A stretch of 64,000 nt of DNA from SKIA01 sp047602905 (GTDB taxonomy: Archaea > Nanobdellota > Nanobdellia > Woesearchaeales > SKIA01): contig JBLKOP010000005.1 in NCBI GenBank assembly GCA_047602905.1, positions 11,738-75,737 on the forward strand. Direction: 5' to 3'. Below the pieces are notes generated by a model. It was given only the letters and a program-made list of their open reading frames with translations. It was not told where the DNA came from and searched no databases. Shown here piece by piece: positions 1 to 13,000 of this stretch; position 1 is the stretch's first letter, and every line of letters starts with the position of its first letter. The position numbers and the translations under genes were made by a program.

Positions 1-1
1 G

Positions 2-433
2 AGTTCTTTAGGGGTTTCTGAGCTTCTCCCGCTAGGATATGACACCTCAACTACGGGTATGAATGTTACTCGTGAGGATATTCCTATTCGTGTAAACGGC
101 ACAGTTGCTGGGTATATTCACTTATCTGGCGTTCAGGGTACTTCTGGTCAAATCGCTGCTGGTACGCTTACCGTTACTGATGAGATTCGTGGTGAGTGTA
201 CGTTTGCTAAGCTTCGTCCGGATACACGGTATTGTGTTGTTACGATGACAGGTGTTGATGATGCGTACTTGGAGTATGGCGAGACGGTCTTTATGTACTT
301 TAAGCTTAGTCAATCTCTTAGTGAGAATGAGGAGTATGAGGTAAAGATTTTCTCTCAGGATGGTCGTAGCACGTTTGTTCTTAATCGCGTTCCTGGTGTT
401 ATTTACAAGACTCGTATGAGTGTTTTCCCGTAG
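2..433 (+). CDS. Probable archaellin (archaeal flagellin), C-terminal part
   Basis: The reading frame is open to the left edge, so the N-terminus, including any class III signal peptide, is outside the window. What remains is about 143 residues of beta-rich sequence. The tail fits the layout of archaellin C-terminal domains: a 'LEYGE' turn, then alternating hydrophobic strands with 'LSENEEYEVKIF', a 'DGRSTFVLNRVPG' segment and a short end. Two cysteines (in GECTF and RYCVV) could form a disulfide in the outer domain. It is followed by a separate promoter, so it probably ends its own transcription unit. The archaellin assignment rests on this pattern only; another pilin-like or secreted beta-sandwich protein is possible. 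Confidence 0.45.
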   Translation, partial: SSLGVSELLPLGYDTSTTGMNVTREDIPIRVNGTVAGYIHLSGVQGTSGQIAAGTLTVTDEIRGECTFAKLRPDTRYCVVTMTGVDDAYLEYGETVFMYFKLSQSLSENEEYEVKIFSQDGRSTFVLNRVPGVIYKTRMSVFP

Positions 434-449
434 TCGTAGCAGCATAGAC

Positions 450-457
450 TTATATAC
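450..457 (+). promoter_or_regulatory. TATA box for the recombinase/giant-protein operon
   Basis: TTATATAC lies 55 nt before the GTG start at 505, which predicts a leader of roughly 25-30 nt. The leader contains a purine run (GGGGAG at about 489-494) that could act as a ribosome binding site, unlike the leaderless genes elsewhere in the window. Confidence 0.45.
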
Positions 458-504
458 TCTTTCGCTTATTTTTACTTTACAGAAACTGGGGAGTTTCGTA
501 GAGA

Positions 505-1002
505 GTGATAGAGTACCTAGAAATAGACGAAATACAGCAACTCAAAGCACTCACGAAAGAACAACGAGACGCCCTACTCATAGCTACGCAGTACGAGACA
601 GGATGCACCGTTTCTGAACTCATTAATATCCGTCGAGAAGACCTGCGAGAACGCCACATACACGTAGAAGACCGTCTCTGTAGAGTATCAACTACGCTTC
701 TTGAACAATTATCTCTCTACGTAAAAACCCATGAATCCCCCTACGTGTTTCCTAGCCGACAACAAGACCGCTTAACACAAAAACGAGTACAACAAATTAT
801 TCGTAAACGACTACGAGCACTCAACAAAGACCTAGACAAAACCAGTCCTCACCTTCTGCGCTACTCCCACATAGTCCACGCAGTACAACAAAACATCCCT
901 CTTCAAGCAATCATGCAACAAACAGGCCTAAAAGAGATGCGCCTATCACAAATAATCAGCCAGATACAAACAAGCACTGGCTATGAGGAGATGTTTACAT
1001 GA
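505..1002 (+). CDS. Degenerate tyrosine recombinase-like protein
   Basis: At 165 residues this covers only the catalytic half of a XerA/phage-integrase-type recombinase. Family landmarks are present: the box I context TGCTVSEL (about residues 33-39), HLLRY (116-120) for the HxxRH box, and TGLKE (140-144) for the LGH box. The catalytic residues are mostly gone: the box I arginine is Thr35, the second His of HxxRH is Tyr120, and Ile151 sits where the nucleophilic tyrosine is expected. It is therefore probably a DNA-binding relic or regulator rather than an active recombinase. The start is GTG. The stop overlaps the ATG of the giant protein as ATGA, implying co-transcription and coupled translation. 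An altered alignment could place Tyr160 as nucleophile, but the missing arginine argues against activity. Confidence 0.6.
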   Translation: MIEYLEIDEIQQLKALTKEQRDALLIATQYETGCTVSELINIRREDLRERHIHVEDRLCRVSTTLLEQLSLYVKTHESPYVFPSRQQDRLTQKRVQQIIRKRLRALNKDLDKTSPHLLRYSHIVHAVQQNIPLQAIMQQTGLKEMRLSQIISQIQTSTGYEEMFT

Positions 1003-4000
1003 AACGACTCCTTCTACTCCTCTTAGTATTTACTCTTCTCCCAGCAGCTCTTGGAGTATCAGGAGCAGAAGTATTCATCCAAGCACCAACAACCGCTCTT
1101 CCAGGAGAAACAGTAGCTGTAAGTATAGAAGCACAAATACAAGGAGTGCGAGTAATTAGTTTTCCTCTTGAAGTAACGCTCATATACCCTGACCAAACAA
1201 CAACAACTCTTCCTATACAGCCTGACGGGCAAGGGTTGCTTACAACCACTGCGTACACGCCTTTACAAGGAGTGTATGAGTTACGAGCACAAGCAAGCTT
1301 TGCAGACACACAAGTACAAGCAACGCATGAGATACGCGTACAACCACCACCTCTACAAGCAAATATCACACGAAGTAACGACACGTTTTTCTTTAACGCA
1401 ACAGAAGAATACACTTTCAACATATACCCTCTTCTTCTTCAAGCAGGACCAATAACCCAGCAAGAACCCGTCTGTACTGTTACGTGCACCTCTTGTGAGC
1501 TTGTATGCGCAGTCAACAACGCGTTTATAACAGCGCAAGGACAGTACCGATACACACAAATCCTTGCCCCAACAAGCACACAAATCCTTACCACAGGACA
1601 AAGCATAGACACACAAGAACTGTTCTTGCTACGAGAAGAAGCACTCATAGCACTCCCTAGCAAGACCTCGTTTGTCCAAGACCAAACCCTCATCACCCCA
1701 GAAGGAGTACTAGAGATACGCGTTCTTGACGAAGAAGAACTCTCTACACTGCCTGAAGCGTACAGCATCCTAGACGGGCAGTGGTATGTGCGAAGCACAC
1801 AACCACTAACTGCTCTTAACCACACAATACTTGCTGCTTGGAGCTTACAAGGAGAGCTTCTTGAGCACACAACAAACACGTTGCAAACAAGCACTGGTTT
1901 TGAAGCACGCATCCAAAGAACAGGCAGCGCGCAACTACCTGTAGTTACTCATACAGAGCACGGAGTACTCGTAAATAACCTCACCCAACTCTTACGCCTA
2001 CCAGCAACAGCCACTCCTATAAGTCTTTCTCAAGAACCAGAACTTCTTGTTTCTCGTGACGAGCAAGGACACCTTGTCTACTACGCACAAGAAGACCACG
2101 TACTCATACCAGCAAATCTTACAAACAATACCGTGCTGTACGCACGCACGTTTGAGCCAATTAAGCTACCAGTAACTAATGCTTCAAAAACAACAATTCT
2201 TAATGAAGAATTAGAAGTTGTTCTCGCTCAAGAAGGCACTCTAACTCAATGGACTCCTCGCGTACAACCAGGAAGGTACTTTGTTCTTGCTCAACAAGAA
2301 CAACCCGCTGTACAGGTAGTGGATGTGCTTCCAGCAGGAGAACTCATTACTTCACCAAACAACAATACCTACGCCGCGCAGCCAAACACGCAACTCGTTA
2401 TTAAGCGAGAAGTCCGCAACACAGACACGCAACCAAGAACCATTAACGTACAACTCACCGGGGATTCTCGAGCAGTTCTGTACGCAAACAACAAGCAACT
2501 TACCGACACGAACCTAAATGGAGTTCTTGACACAGGAATTCTTCGTCCAGGAGAAGCAATTACTCTCTCAGCACACGTGTTCATCGCTGCACAGCAACAA
2601 GACCAAACACTCAAGTGGACTTTCTCAACGCCACAAGCAAGCATTACTCGCTCAGATGAGATACGCATAGCCTCGGAGAGCTCATTCATACAAGTGGATG
2701 ACGTGGAAGTAGCGCAAATAACTGCTTCGCAAGCAAGTATTGAGGTAGTTATTAACAACTATGACGTGCAAGAGCGTGTTGAGACGATACGACTAACCTA
2801 CCAAACACGAGAAGGAGAGGACGCTGAGCAGTTTAGTGTTGCTTTACCTGCTGGTAGCAGCACGCACACCTTCACAACTCCTCCTAACACGTACCAAGTA
2901 CGTGCAGAGCTTCTCGTAACAGACCAAAACCCTAGTAACGATTACCGCTTACTTCGCTTTAATGAAGAAAGCGGCTTGCTTGTTCACGTTAACGAATACC
3001 AGAACCGCGCTCACGAAGCATTCACTGTTAAAGTACAAGCACCTCTAGGAGCGTACCAAGCATTCATACCCGCTAGTAACGGATCGTTACTGCAAGTCCC
3101 TACAGCCACTCTTTCTCAGCAAGCAAGAACACAAGACCTCCTAGTGCAGCTTCCTCTTGAAAAAAACACTGATGTACAACTCGTACTCATACCAGGAGAA
3201 GAGCGCACGTTTAATCCGTACCTCATCCTTGATAATCGTGACGCAACGACAAAAGGAAGCTGGTTTAGTGCTAGTCAAGTACCAGGGTTTTATGGTCCAG
3301 ACTACCTAAACGACTTAAATGAGCGTAAAGGAGACAAAGAAGTAGTGTACTCTCCTGTAAGCACTGCTCGTTACGAAGTAGAGATACATCATCCAGGTGA
3401 TAGTAGCTTTGCGAGTAACACACGAGTACTTCTTGGAGAAGACACCGTTCTTGTTAACCAAAAAGTTCCTTCTTCTTGGCGCTACCTTGGCCGCTACGAA
3501 CTAGGAGTAGACAACCCTATTATCATAACCAACGCAGCAAGTAATGGTGTAGTGGTTGCTGACGCGTTTAGGCTTGTGCGCGTTGATCAATACGCAACAA
3601 TAGCTCAAGAAAGTATTGTAACAACTGCTCGTAGAGGAATCATTTTTGATAGTCGAGGACGAGAAGTAGCTGCTCAAGTAAGTCTGCGAGAAGACGGTAG
3701 AGACGTGCGTGCAGGGCTTCTTCCTCGCCAAGCACAAGCAAATAATCGCAATTACGAAATACTCTTTGAGTTCGAGGATGAAGCAGTAGATAACCTGCGC
3801 GTTCATAACGCAAATCCTTCAGCGATGGGTCTTGGTCTTGAGCGAGTTCCTGTTGCTAGAGCGCAACAATTCACTGCTAGAAGCGTCGTTGATAGTTTCG
3901 CAATTGACCCGCAGTTTGAGAGTGACTATTCCTTTACAAGAACAGCAACTGGTCGTGAACTGCTCAAATGTACTGATTACGACTTCACAAACCAAGAGTG

Positions 4001-7000
4001 TCTAGGAAGTTTTGAGCACGTAATGTTCTTAACGCCAGGAGAAAAATACACCGCTACTCTTGATCCGCTAGACCCGCTTTTTGTTGAAGTAAACGATTTA
4101 ACAATCCCTCCGGTAAGCGCTGTTTGTAGCGATGATGATCCTGCGAACTGGGATCCTTCTGTGTGTCAAGGAACCTACACTAACAACCCAACTTGTGGTT
4201 CTAGTGGTGCTCGTATTCTTTGTGATGACGGAGTTGTTGAGTCACTCTCAGGTGGAAGACCAGACGTTTTAGGTGTTGATGCTCGCTACGCTGACGTAAC
4301 TGTTGATCCTTCAGAGCAATGCGATAACATCTTGAGTGTTTCTCTTGAGTACCGTTGGAGCAGCCCTACTGGTAACGTAAATAATCGGCGAGTAGAAATA
4401 AGTACTGAAGATAACCCTACGTGGACAAACCCTACTGGTTGCTCAACAAATTTCGGGCTTCAATCCTGTGACATAACAAGCTATCAGTCTTGGTCGTGCG
4501 AGGATTTCTTTGGAGAAAACACGCAAACAAGAGCTCGCGCTTATGGATGGAGAAGCACAGGTCCAGGAAGTCACCCTACCACCGTTAACGTTGATTACCT
4601 TGTTTTCGTTGTTGATTACGAGTTTGAAGTACAGCCTTTCACCTCTGATTTCTCCTCCTATAGACAAGGAGCGTTTGCTACGTTTACTGGTGCTAATGTT
4701 TGGGGAGCAAACGAGGATGTGCGCATAAATGTTACGCGTGAAGGATCACTTATTAATCAGCTAGACGTACTTACTGACGCAGAAGGAGAGTTTAGTGTAC
4801 AGTACGAGATTGATAGCTACGCAAACACTGGTTCTTGGAGAGCGGTTGTTTGGCAACTCTCAAATAATAGTATCGTTTACGACCGTAACTTTACTGTTAC
4901 TCTAAGAAACCCCTCTGTTGCTCCTGCAAGAACAGGAGGGTATTATAATCGTTCCGAAACAGCTACGTTTATTGGTTCTCAGTGGGCAAACAACGCAACA
5001 GTTCTTGTTACAGCAACTGATCCAGAAAGTAACGAGTTTGTTCTTGACGAAATAAACACCACCACTTCTTCTACTGGACAAATCAGTTATAACTGGTCTG
5101 TTCCTGCTGACCTTAGCTTACTTACTGGTCCTTACACGTTTACGTTTGTTGAAGAAGACAATTCTTCTTTTACTCGACAAACACAAGCACAGATAGTTAT
5201 TCTTCCTACTTCTGCTACTCGTTGGGACTCCGTTGACTTGCTTAGCGAAATCTATGCTCTTGACGGAACAGAAGCGGGTGTTACGTACACTGGAAACACT
5301 GATGGGCGGTTTCTTAACTTAACGTTTCCTGAAACGTTTCCTGAAGACATAGAACTCAACCGTTTTGACTTCGTCTTCTTTTATCGTGAAAGCTCAGGAG
5401 CTACAGGCCATCACATTCAGTGGTGGGATGGTGCTTCTTGGAGTACTATTTGTACTCCTCCAACAAGCACTTCTCAAACAAATTATACGTGCAGCTTGCT
5501 TGGAGAAGTAGCTAGTGATCCTTCTTTAGCAAACAACGTACAAATTCGTCTTACTGATAACGACGCAACAAGTGGAGGAGCAGGAACTGTTCACACGTAC
5601 TACGTTGACATAGCGTTTTTAGATGTTAACTTCACGTTTCCTCGACCACTAGTTGATTTGCTTTCTCCTGCGAACAACTCTTGGTTTAACTCTACTCAGC
5701 ACGAACTCTTTTTTAACGCTTCTAATGAGATGTTTGATATTAGTGAGTGTCGTCTCTATGTTAACGAAGCTCTTGAGTACACAAACGATTCGTTTACTAA
5801 CCCAGGAACTGATAGCTATACGCACACCTTCTCTGAAGGAGTGAATACGTGGCGCGCTGAGTGTACAGATGATTCTGCAAGACAACTCGTAGGTGAGTCT
5901 GAAACAAGAGATATCATCATTGACTTAACGCCTCCCTCAACAACTATTAGCACTCCCACGAATAATTCTTGGTTTAACACTAGCACTCCTAGTATTAATT
6001 TCACGCTCACTGATAACTTAGCTAACCCAGTTAATTGGAGCGTGTACGTAAATAACTCCCTTGATAACTCAGGTGTAGCTACCAACAACACCGCTTTTAC
6101 TCATACACTTAGTTCTCTTGCTGATGGGTACTACGAAGTTGTTGTTGAGGCTTGGGATCCTGCGTTTAACTACGCAGTAAATGAGTCAATTAACTTGTAC
6201 GTGGATACTACTGCTCCCGTTGTTACCTTAAACGACCCTGTTGATACGTTTAATACTTCTTCTACGAGCGTGGAGTTTTCTTGGACGCCAACAGATAACC
6301 TCGCACCAACCCTAAGTTGTGATTTGTTTGTTGATGACGTCTCACAAGGAACGTTTGCAACCCAAAACGGTGTTCAGAACCAAACAACGATTCCTGGTTT
6401 TAGTGACGGAGTCTATAACTGGAGTGTTCTTTGCACAGACATAGCAGGTAACAGCGCTCTTAGTGAAGTTCGCGAATTCACAGTAGACACCACTCCTCCT
6501 GTAGTGCTCTTAGAAGCTCCTCTTAACGAGACGGTCTTTGAGGATACAAGAAACATCCAGCTAGACTACAACGTAACAGACAACTTACTTCCTGTTACTG
6601 AGTGCCGCCTATACATAGATGATGAACTTAACCAAACAAACACTACGATAACGCAGTCAGTTACGCAAAGCTTCTTCTTAACAAACCTTGACCTTGGCGT
6701 GTACGCGTGGAATGTTGAGTGCGTAGACTTAGTAGGTAACGCAGATAATAGTTCTCAGCAAGAGTTCGAAATCAACCTTACTATGTTTAGTACCTCTCCA
6801 GCTAATGGTTTTGTTGTTGATAGAGATGGCGGAGGAGCTGCTCCTGAATCAATAACGTTTGTAGCTAACGCGAGTGATGAAGAAGCAGGTACCCTTGTTT
6901 CTTTCTATGCTAGCTTGCTTGAACCAGTCGTTGCTGGCCAAGAAAACCTTCTTTTAGGAACGAACACAACTACTAGTAGCGGGGTTGCTGAGTTCACGTT

Positions 7001-10000
7001 CACACCAGATAATTCTTACTTTGCAGGAAATTATTCTTGGTTTGCTGCTGCTAATCGCTACTACAACGACACCTCTAATGACTTCATTATTTTAGGAACG
7101 CCAACTATCTCGTATCAAGACGTGCTTTTTGATCCTAACAACGAGTACAACACCAGCCAGCTTGTTCGCCTAAACGCGACAGTAACGAGTAGTCCAGAAT
7201 CCGCTTCTCAACTACAAACCTTGTATGGGTTGTTTGTTAACGCAACACTCACGCAACCAGATAGCACGCAGCACTACGTACCCCTTACCGGAGCAGGCAA
7301 CCTCTCAGGAACCTACGCTCTTGCTAGCGACGCACAAATTGGTTTGTGGAGTGCTTTACTAAATACCTCGGCTAGTTGGATGTACCCAAACACTACTTCT
7401 CTTCTCTCAAGAACGTTTACTGTCAAGGGGTTTGCGCACACAATAAGTCCTCCTAACGGAACAGTTGTTGATCGCGACGCAGCAGGTATGGATCCAGAAA
7501 CTCTTTCTTTAGTAGTGCAGATTCCTGGAGCGACTGCTGGAGAAACCATTAATTTCACCGCAGACCTCACAGACCCTGCTTTCTCAGGAGAGCAAGGCCT
7601 TCTTCTTGGCACTAACACCACAAACGCTACTGGTCACGCAACGCTTAGCTTCACTCCAACAAGTAGTTTTTACGCGGGTAACTACACGTGGTACGCGGTT
7701 AGTAACGTAAGTTATGTAGGAAACACATCCACTCTTCTTATTAAAGGAGGAGCTCAGCTTGCGCGAGCAAACGTTTCTGAAGAGCCTGCTAGTGAGTACA
7801 ACCAGTCAGATACTGTGCAGCTACGCTTTAATATTACGAGCGTAAAAGAAACTCAAGAAGAGCTAGGAATAAATTATTCTTTAGTAACTAACGCTACTCT
7901 TCAACCAAACACGTCTAGTACTCCTACGTATATCCCAACGTTATCCTTTGATGGTTCTAGCTGGGTGGGAAGCCAAGCTATCGGCCTTACAGACCCTGTT
8001 GGTGTGTGGAGAGTAGTTGCTAATACGAGTGGATTATTTACGTACCAGAACCAAAGTGTTGAGTACTTCTTTACTGTTTTTGGACTAACAAACCTCACAG
8101 TAGATACTTTTGGTGCTCGCGTGTATGAGCCAGTTACCTTCACAGCGAACTATTCAGACACACTTAACCAACCAATTAATTACTCTCAAACTCTGTGTGA
8201 GATTCGCTTTGACATCCTTGGAGGATACACCTCGTATGAGAATATGAGTTATGATTCTTCTTCTGGCCTCTTCTGGTTTAGTAGACGCTTTAATGAGACG
8301 TACACCGACGCGGAGTATAACATTGCGTGTAACGACCCTCTCTACGAGTTTCAAAACGTTACTGACACATTTACTATTAACAGAACTTTCGCTGATGTAC
8401 TTACTGTTCCTGGCCAAGTAGTTGATAGAGACGCAGCTGGTATTGACTCAGAAACGCTCTTACTTGAAGCAAGTATTGTTGAAGCTCCAGAAGGAGTAAG
8501 TATAGAGTTTTACACAAACCTTACTGATCCTGTTCTTGGACAAACAGAGGTGTTCTTAGGAGCTAACACTACTGATGCTTCTGGAGTTGCGGTGTATTTG
8601 TGGAACCCTGACGGTACTATTCGTGCAGGAAACCACACGCTCTACGCGAACGCTACTTACGCGGATACAAGAAACGTTTCTGACGCACAAGTATTTGCTG
8701 CTCTTCAATCCGTGTTCACAAACCCTGTAAGTAATCCTGATGCGAACTACACCCAGAACCAAACAGTAACTTTGCACGCTAACGCAACAACAGTGGGTGT
8801 GGAGACTTCTGATCAGCTAAACACGAGCTATGCTCTTAGCTACACAGCATACTTGACAAGCGTGAACGGTCAGGACAGTTCAGCACTTGCGTTTATTAAT
8901 CCTCTCTGGCAAGCAAGCTACACTCTTCTTGACCTTGCTGGTGTTGGTGTGTGGAACGTAAGTATAAACGCTTCAGCAAATTATCACTACCCTGATTCAA
9001 GTACCAAAAACTTTGACGTCTTTGGGTACATGAACGTTACTCATTCATCAATAACTCCTACTGATCACTTCGTGTATGGTTCAGCAGCGCAGACTTGTGT
9101 TGTTCAGGATCAGCACACAGCAGTGCCTGTTGAGGATGCGCAAGTCTTTTTCTACCGAAACGCTACGTTGCTTGGAAGTAACACGACAAACAGCACTGGT
9201 CATGCTCAGTTTACTTTCCAAACAAATTCTAGCGGCGTCTTTGATGTGTTGTGTGAAGTTGAGGACCAGCTAGGAATCTATTATTTCGCTGGGCAAGCAC
9301 CTAACAGCACTGATTCCTTAACGGTTCTTCCTTTCCCTATCACGCCGATAAGTCCTGCTAATGACACGCTTGTTGATCGGGATGAGACCAACGTTTCTGT
9401 GCCTAACACTCTTGAGCTTGTTGTTGAGGTTCCTAGTTACGTTCCTGACGGCGTATCTATTAATTTCTATAGTAACCTCACAGACCCTCTTAGTGAATCA
9501 GCTGTCTTGCTTGGAAGTAACACGACTAGTTCAGGAACTGCTCGCCTAAACTACAACCCAGCAACTGCTTCCTATGCAGGGCTTCACGAGTGGTACGCGA
9601 CAAACCCTGACGCTACTGTGAATGGAACACGAACGTATGAGAGTATTATGAGTTCAGAAATCGTCTTTACAAACACAACACAAAACCCTAACCTAAACTA
9701 TACTCAGAACGAATCAGTAACTCTGCAAGCAAACCTTACCAGTCTTGGTCCTGAGACGAGAACAGAATTAGCTACGAATTACTCTTCATTACTTAACTTC
9801 ACCCTTACTAATCAGAATGGACAAACCATCAGTGTTGCTTTTTACTTTGATCCTCTCTGGCAATCCTCATACACTCTTCTTGACCTTGCTGGTGTTGGTG
9901 TGTGGAATGTGACTGCAAGTAGCGTTGGTGATTATCAGTTTGACGCAGTTTCTTCTCTAAGAAACTTTACTGTTTATGGTTACATGAACCTCACACAAGC

Positions 10001-13000
10001 AGTTCTTGATGCCTCAAGTACTCACGTATACGGCTTGACTACACAAACCTGTACTGTGCAAGACCAGCACACAAATGTCGTTGTTGAGGATGCGCAAGTC
10101 TTTTTCTACCGAAACGCTACTCTTTTAGGTTCTAACACGACAAACGTTTCTGGACAAGCAAGCTTTATTTTCCAAACAAACAACACAGGCGTTTACGATA
10201 TTTCTTGTGAAGTAGAGGACCAGCTAGGAATCTATTACTACGCAGGTGACGCTCCTACCGCTACAAACACGCTTACCATAACTCCTTTCCCAATAACACC
10301 TATAAGTCCCTTAAACGACACCCTTGTTGATCGGGATGAAACTAACGTTTCTGTGCCTAATACTATTGAGTTAGTTGTTCAAGTTCCTAGTTACGTTCCT
10401 GACGCAGTAACGATTAATTTTAGTAGCTCACTTATTAATCCACTCACCCAAGCACCCACTCTTCTTGGTGCTAACACGACGAGTTCAGGTACTGCTCGCC
10501 TAAACTACAACCCACAGTCTACTTCTTACGCTGGTTTGTACGTGTGGAACGCTTCCTCAACTAACGGGTTTAGTAACGGTTCACGAACGTATCAATCAAT
10601 AGGAACAACAAACACTTCTTTCTTTGATGAAACCCTCTTTCCAGGATTAGTGTATGAACAAAACGATTCAGTAACTCTGCAAGCAAACCTTACGAGTCTT
10701 GGTCCTGAGACGAGAACAGAATTAGCTACGAATTACTCCTCTCTACTCAATTTCACCCTTAGTAGCATAAACGGGGTTAATACGAGCGTAGCAACGTACA
10801 ACAACCCTTTCTGGCAATCCTCCTACTCTCTTCTTGACCTTGCTGGTGTTGGTGTGTGGAACGTAACAGCAACTGCTCAAACAAACTACTTCTTTAACTC
10901 TCTTAGTGAGCAAAGAAACTTTACTGTCTATGGGTTTATGAACCTCTCACAAACGTCTCCAAGCAACCCGCAAGCCTACGAGTTTGTTCCTCACACACAA
11001 ACCTGTACTGTACAAGACCAGCACACAGCAGTACCTGTTATGGACGCACAAGTATTTTTTTATCGAAACGCTACGTTCTTAGGAAGTAACACAACAAACA
11101 GTTCTGGACAAGCAAGCGTTACGTTTGCAACAAACACGAGCGGAACTTATAACTTGTTGTGTGAAGTACAAGACCAGCTAGGAATCTACTACTACGCAGG
11201 AGACGAACCATCCCAAACAACTACGCTTACTGTCGAGCCGTTCTTAGTAACACCAACTAATCCTATAAACGACACTTTAGTTGATAGAGACGGTTTCTTA
11301 GTAACGCCAAACACCATTACGCTTAACGTGAGTGTCGTTGAAGAAATCCCTGCGGGAATAACGATTTATTTCTACGCAAACCTCACCAACCCATCCATAG
11401 CAGGCCAAGAAGAGCTCCTGCTAGGAACTAACACCACAACAAGTAATAACTGGGCTGCGCTAACGTACAACCCTAACAGCACTACGTATCTTGGAGAATA
11501 CGTTTGGTGGGCTCAAGGAGGAGCGAGAGGAGCAAACGGTACACGAACCTTTACGCAACTAGGCTCTATGAACGTCACGTTTGCAAACAGCACGATAAAC
11601 CCAGACGCTGAGTACGACAAACCAATCAACGTCACTATAGACGCTCTTTTGCAGAGTTACGGCCCTGAAACGAACACGCAATTATCTTCTTTGTACGCAG
11701 CAGCCACGAACAACACGTTCGTCATCCCTAACGGAACTAACCAAACAATCTCTCTTATGTACAACACCGTTAATTGGAGTGGCGAGTACGAGATACAAAC
11801 GCCTGATACGAGAGGGTGGTGGTTTGCGCAACTAAACGCAACAGCAAACTACTTCGCTCTCGTGGACGCAGCAAGCAGAAGCTTCTTTGTAAATAACTTC
11901 CCACCAACGCACACAACACCAATTCTTAACGCGAGTGACCACCCACAAAACTACACGACAGCAAACCTCACGGTTCATCCACAAAACGTCTTTGACGCAG
12001 AAGGAGACTTTGTCACGAACATGACTGATTGGAGAATAGCTAATCAGAGCGTCGCCGTACTCAACCTTCCTTTCCTGAGCAAAACAAATAGCACAGCAGC
12101 AGGTGCTGTTCGTGACTACACCACTTATGAGCACAACGCAACACTAGACTCAAGTGGAGTAAACCCTACGCCTACATACATAGATTCGTGTATCGTTGGT
12201 GGGTGTTACTTCTTTGATAACAACGAGTACATAGACACAACACTAACTCTTAACCCTGCAAGTACGAGCTTTACAATTAGTCTTTGGGCTCGCGTAGAAA
12301 GCCTTCCAAGCACGCTAGGAAGCAGCGTTCCTATCGTTCAGCAAGAAGACGGTACAGGAGTGGGAAGAACACTTGTAGGCCTAAGTAACAACGATGATGG
12401 TTGGTATAGCTTCTATGGAGGCGTGTTTCAGGATAGCGGAGTAGTACCTGCACTAAGTCAGTGGTATCACGTAGTGTACACGTACGATTTACCTTCAGAA
12501 ACCCTTACGTTTTACATAGACGCAAATGATATTTACAGCGACCAAGCAGACCCAGAAGTAGCTGATGGTATCTGGACGCTAGCAAGACATAAGAGCGGAG
12601 CGAATTACTATCACGGATACCTTGATCACGTACTCGTACTTGATAGAGCACTAAGTCAAGAACAAATCGCTCAGATACGCGAGGACGGACTAGCAGGAAA
12701 ACCACCAACGACCATCGTCTCAGAAGAAACAAATAAAGAAGAGGTGTGGAGCGCGTGCCTTACTCCTAATGACGGCCTTGATGACGCAGTTACTCTGTGC
12801 AGCAATGAAGTACGAATCAGAGGACTTCTAGAAGCAATCAACCCAGCTAATGACACAGTAGTTGATAGAGACGCTACAGGGCAAGGAAACGAGACTATCA
12901 ACCTCACTGCATCAACGTTTGGTGACGCAGGAATTAACGTAAGCTTCTTTGCAGACTTAACAGACCCTCTTTACGCAGGACAAAACAATCTTCTTGTAGG

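Noticed and set aside
505..1002. Active XerA recombinase
   Set aside because: The catalytic box I arginine and the tyrosine nucleophile are missing, so activity is not supported.
5653..5885. Alternative frames on both strands in the Ig-like region
   Set aside because: They are repetitive-sequence shadows lacking any initiation signal.
8421..11900. CRISPR-like repetition
   Set aside because: The repeats are about 954 bp, in frame and coding; no short direct repeats with unique spacers occur anywhere in the window.
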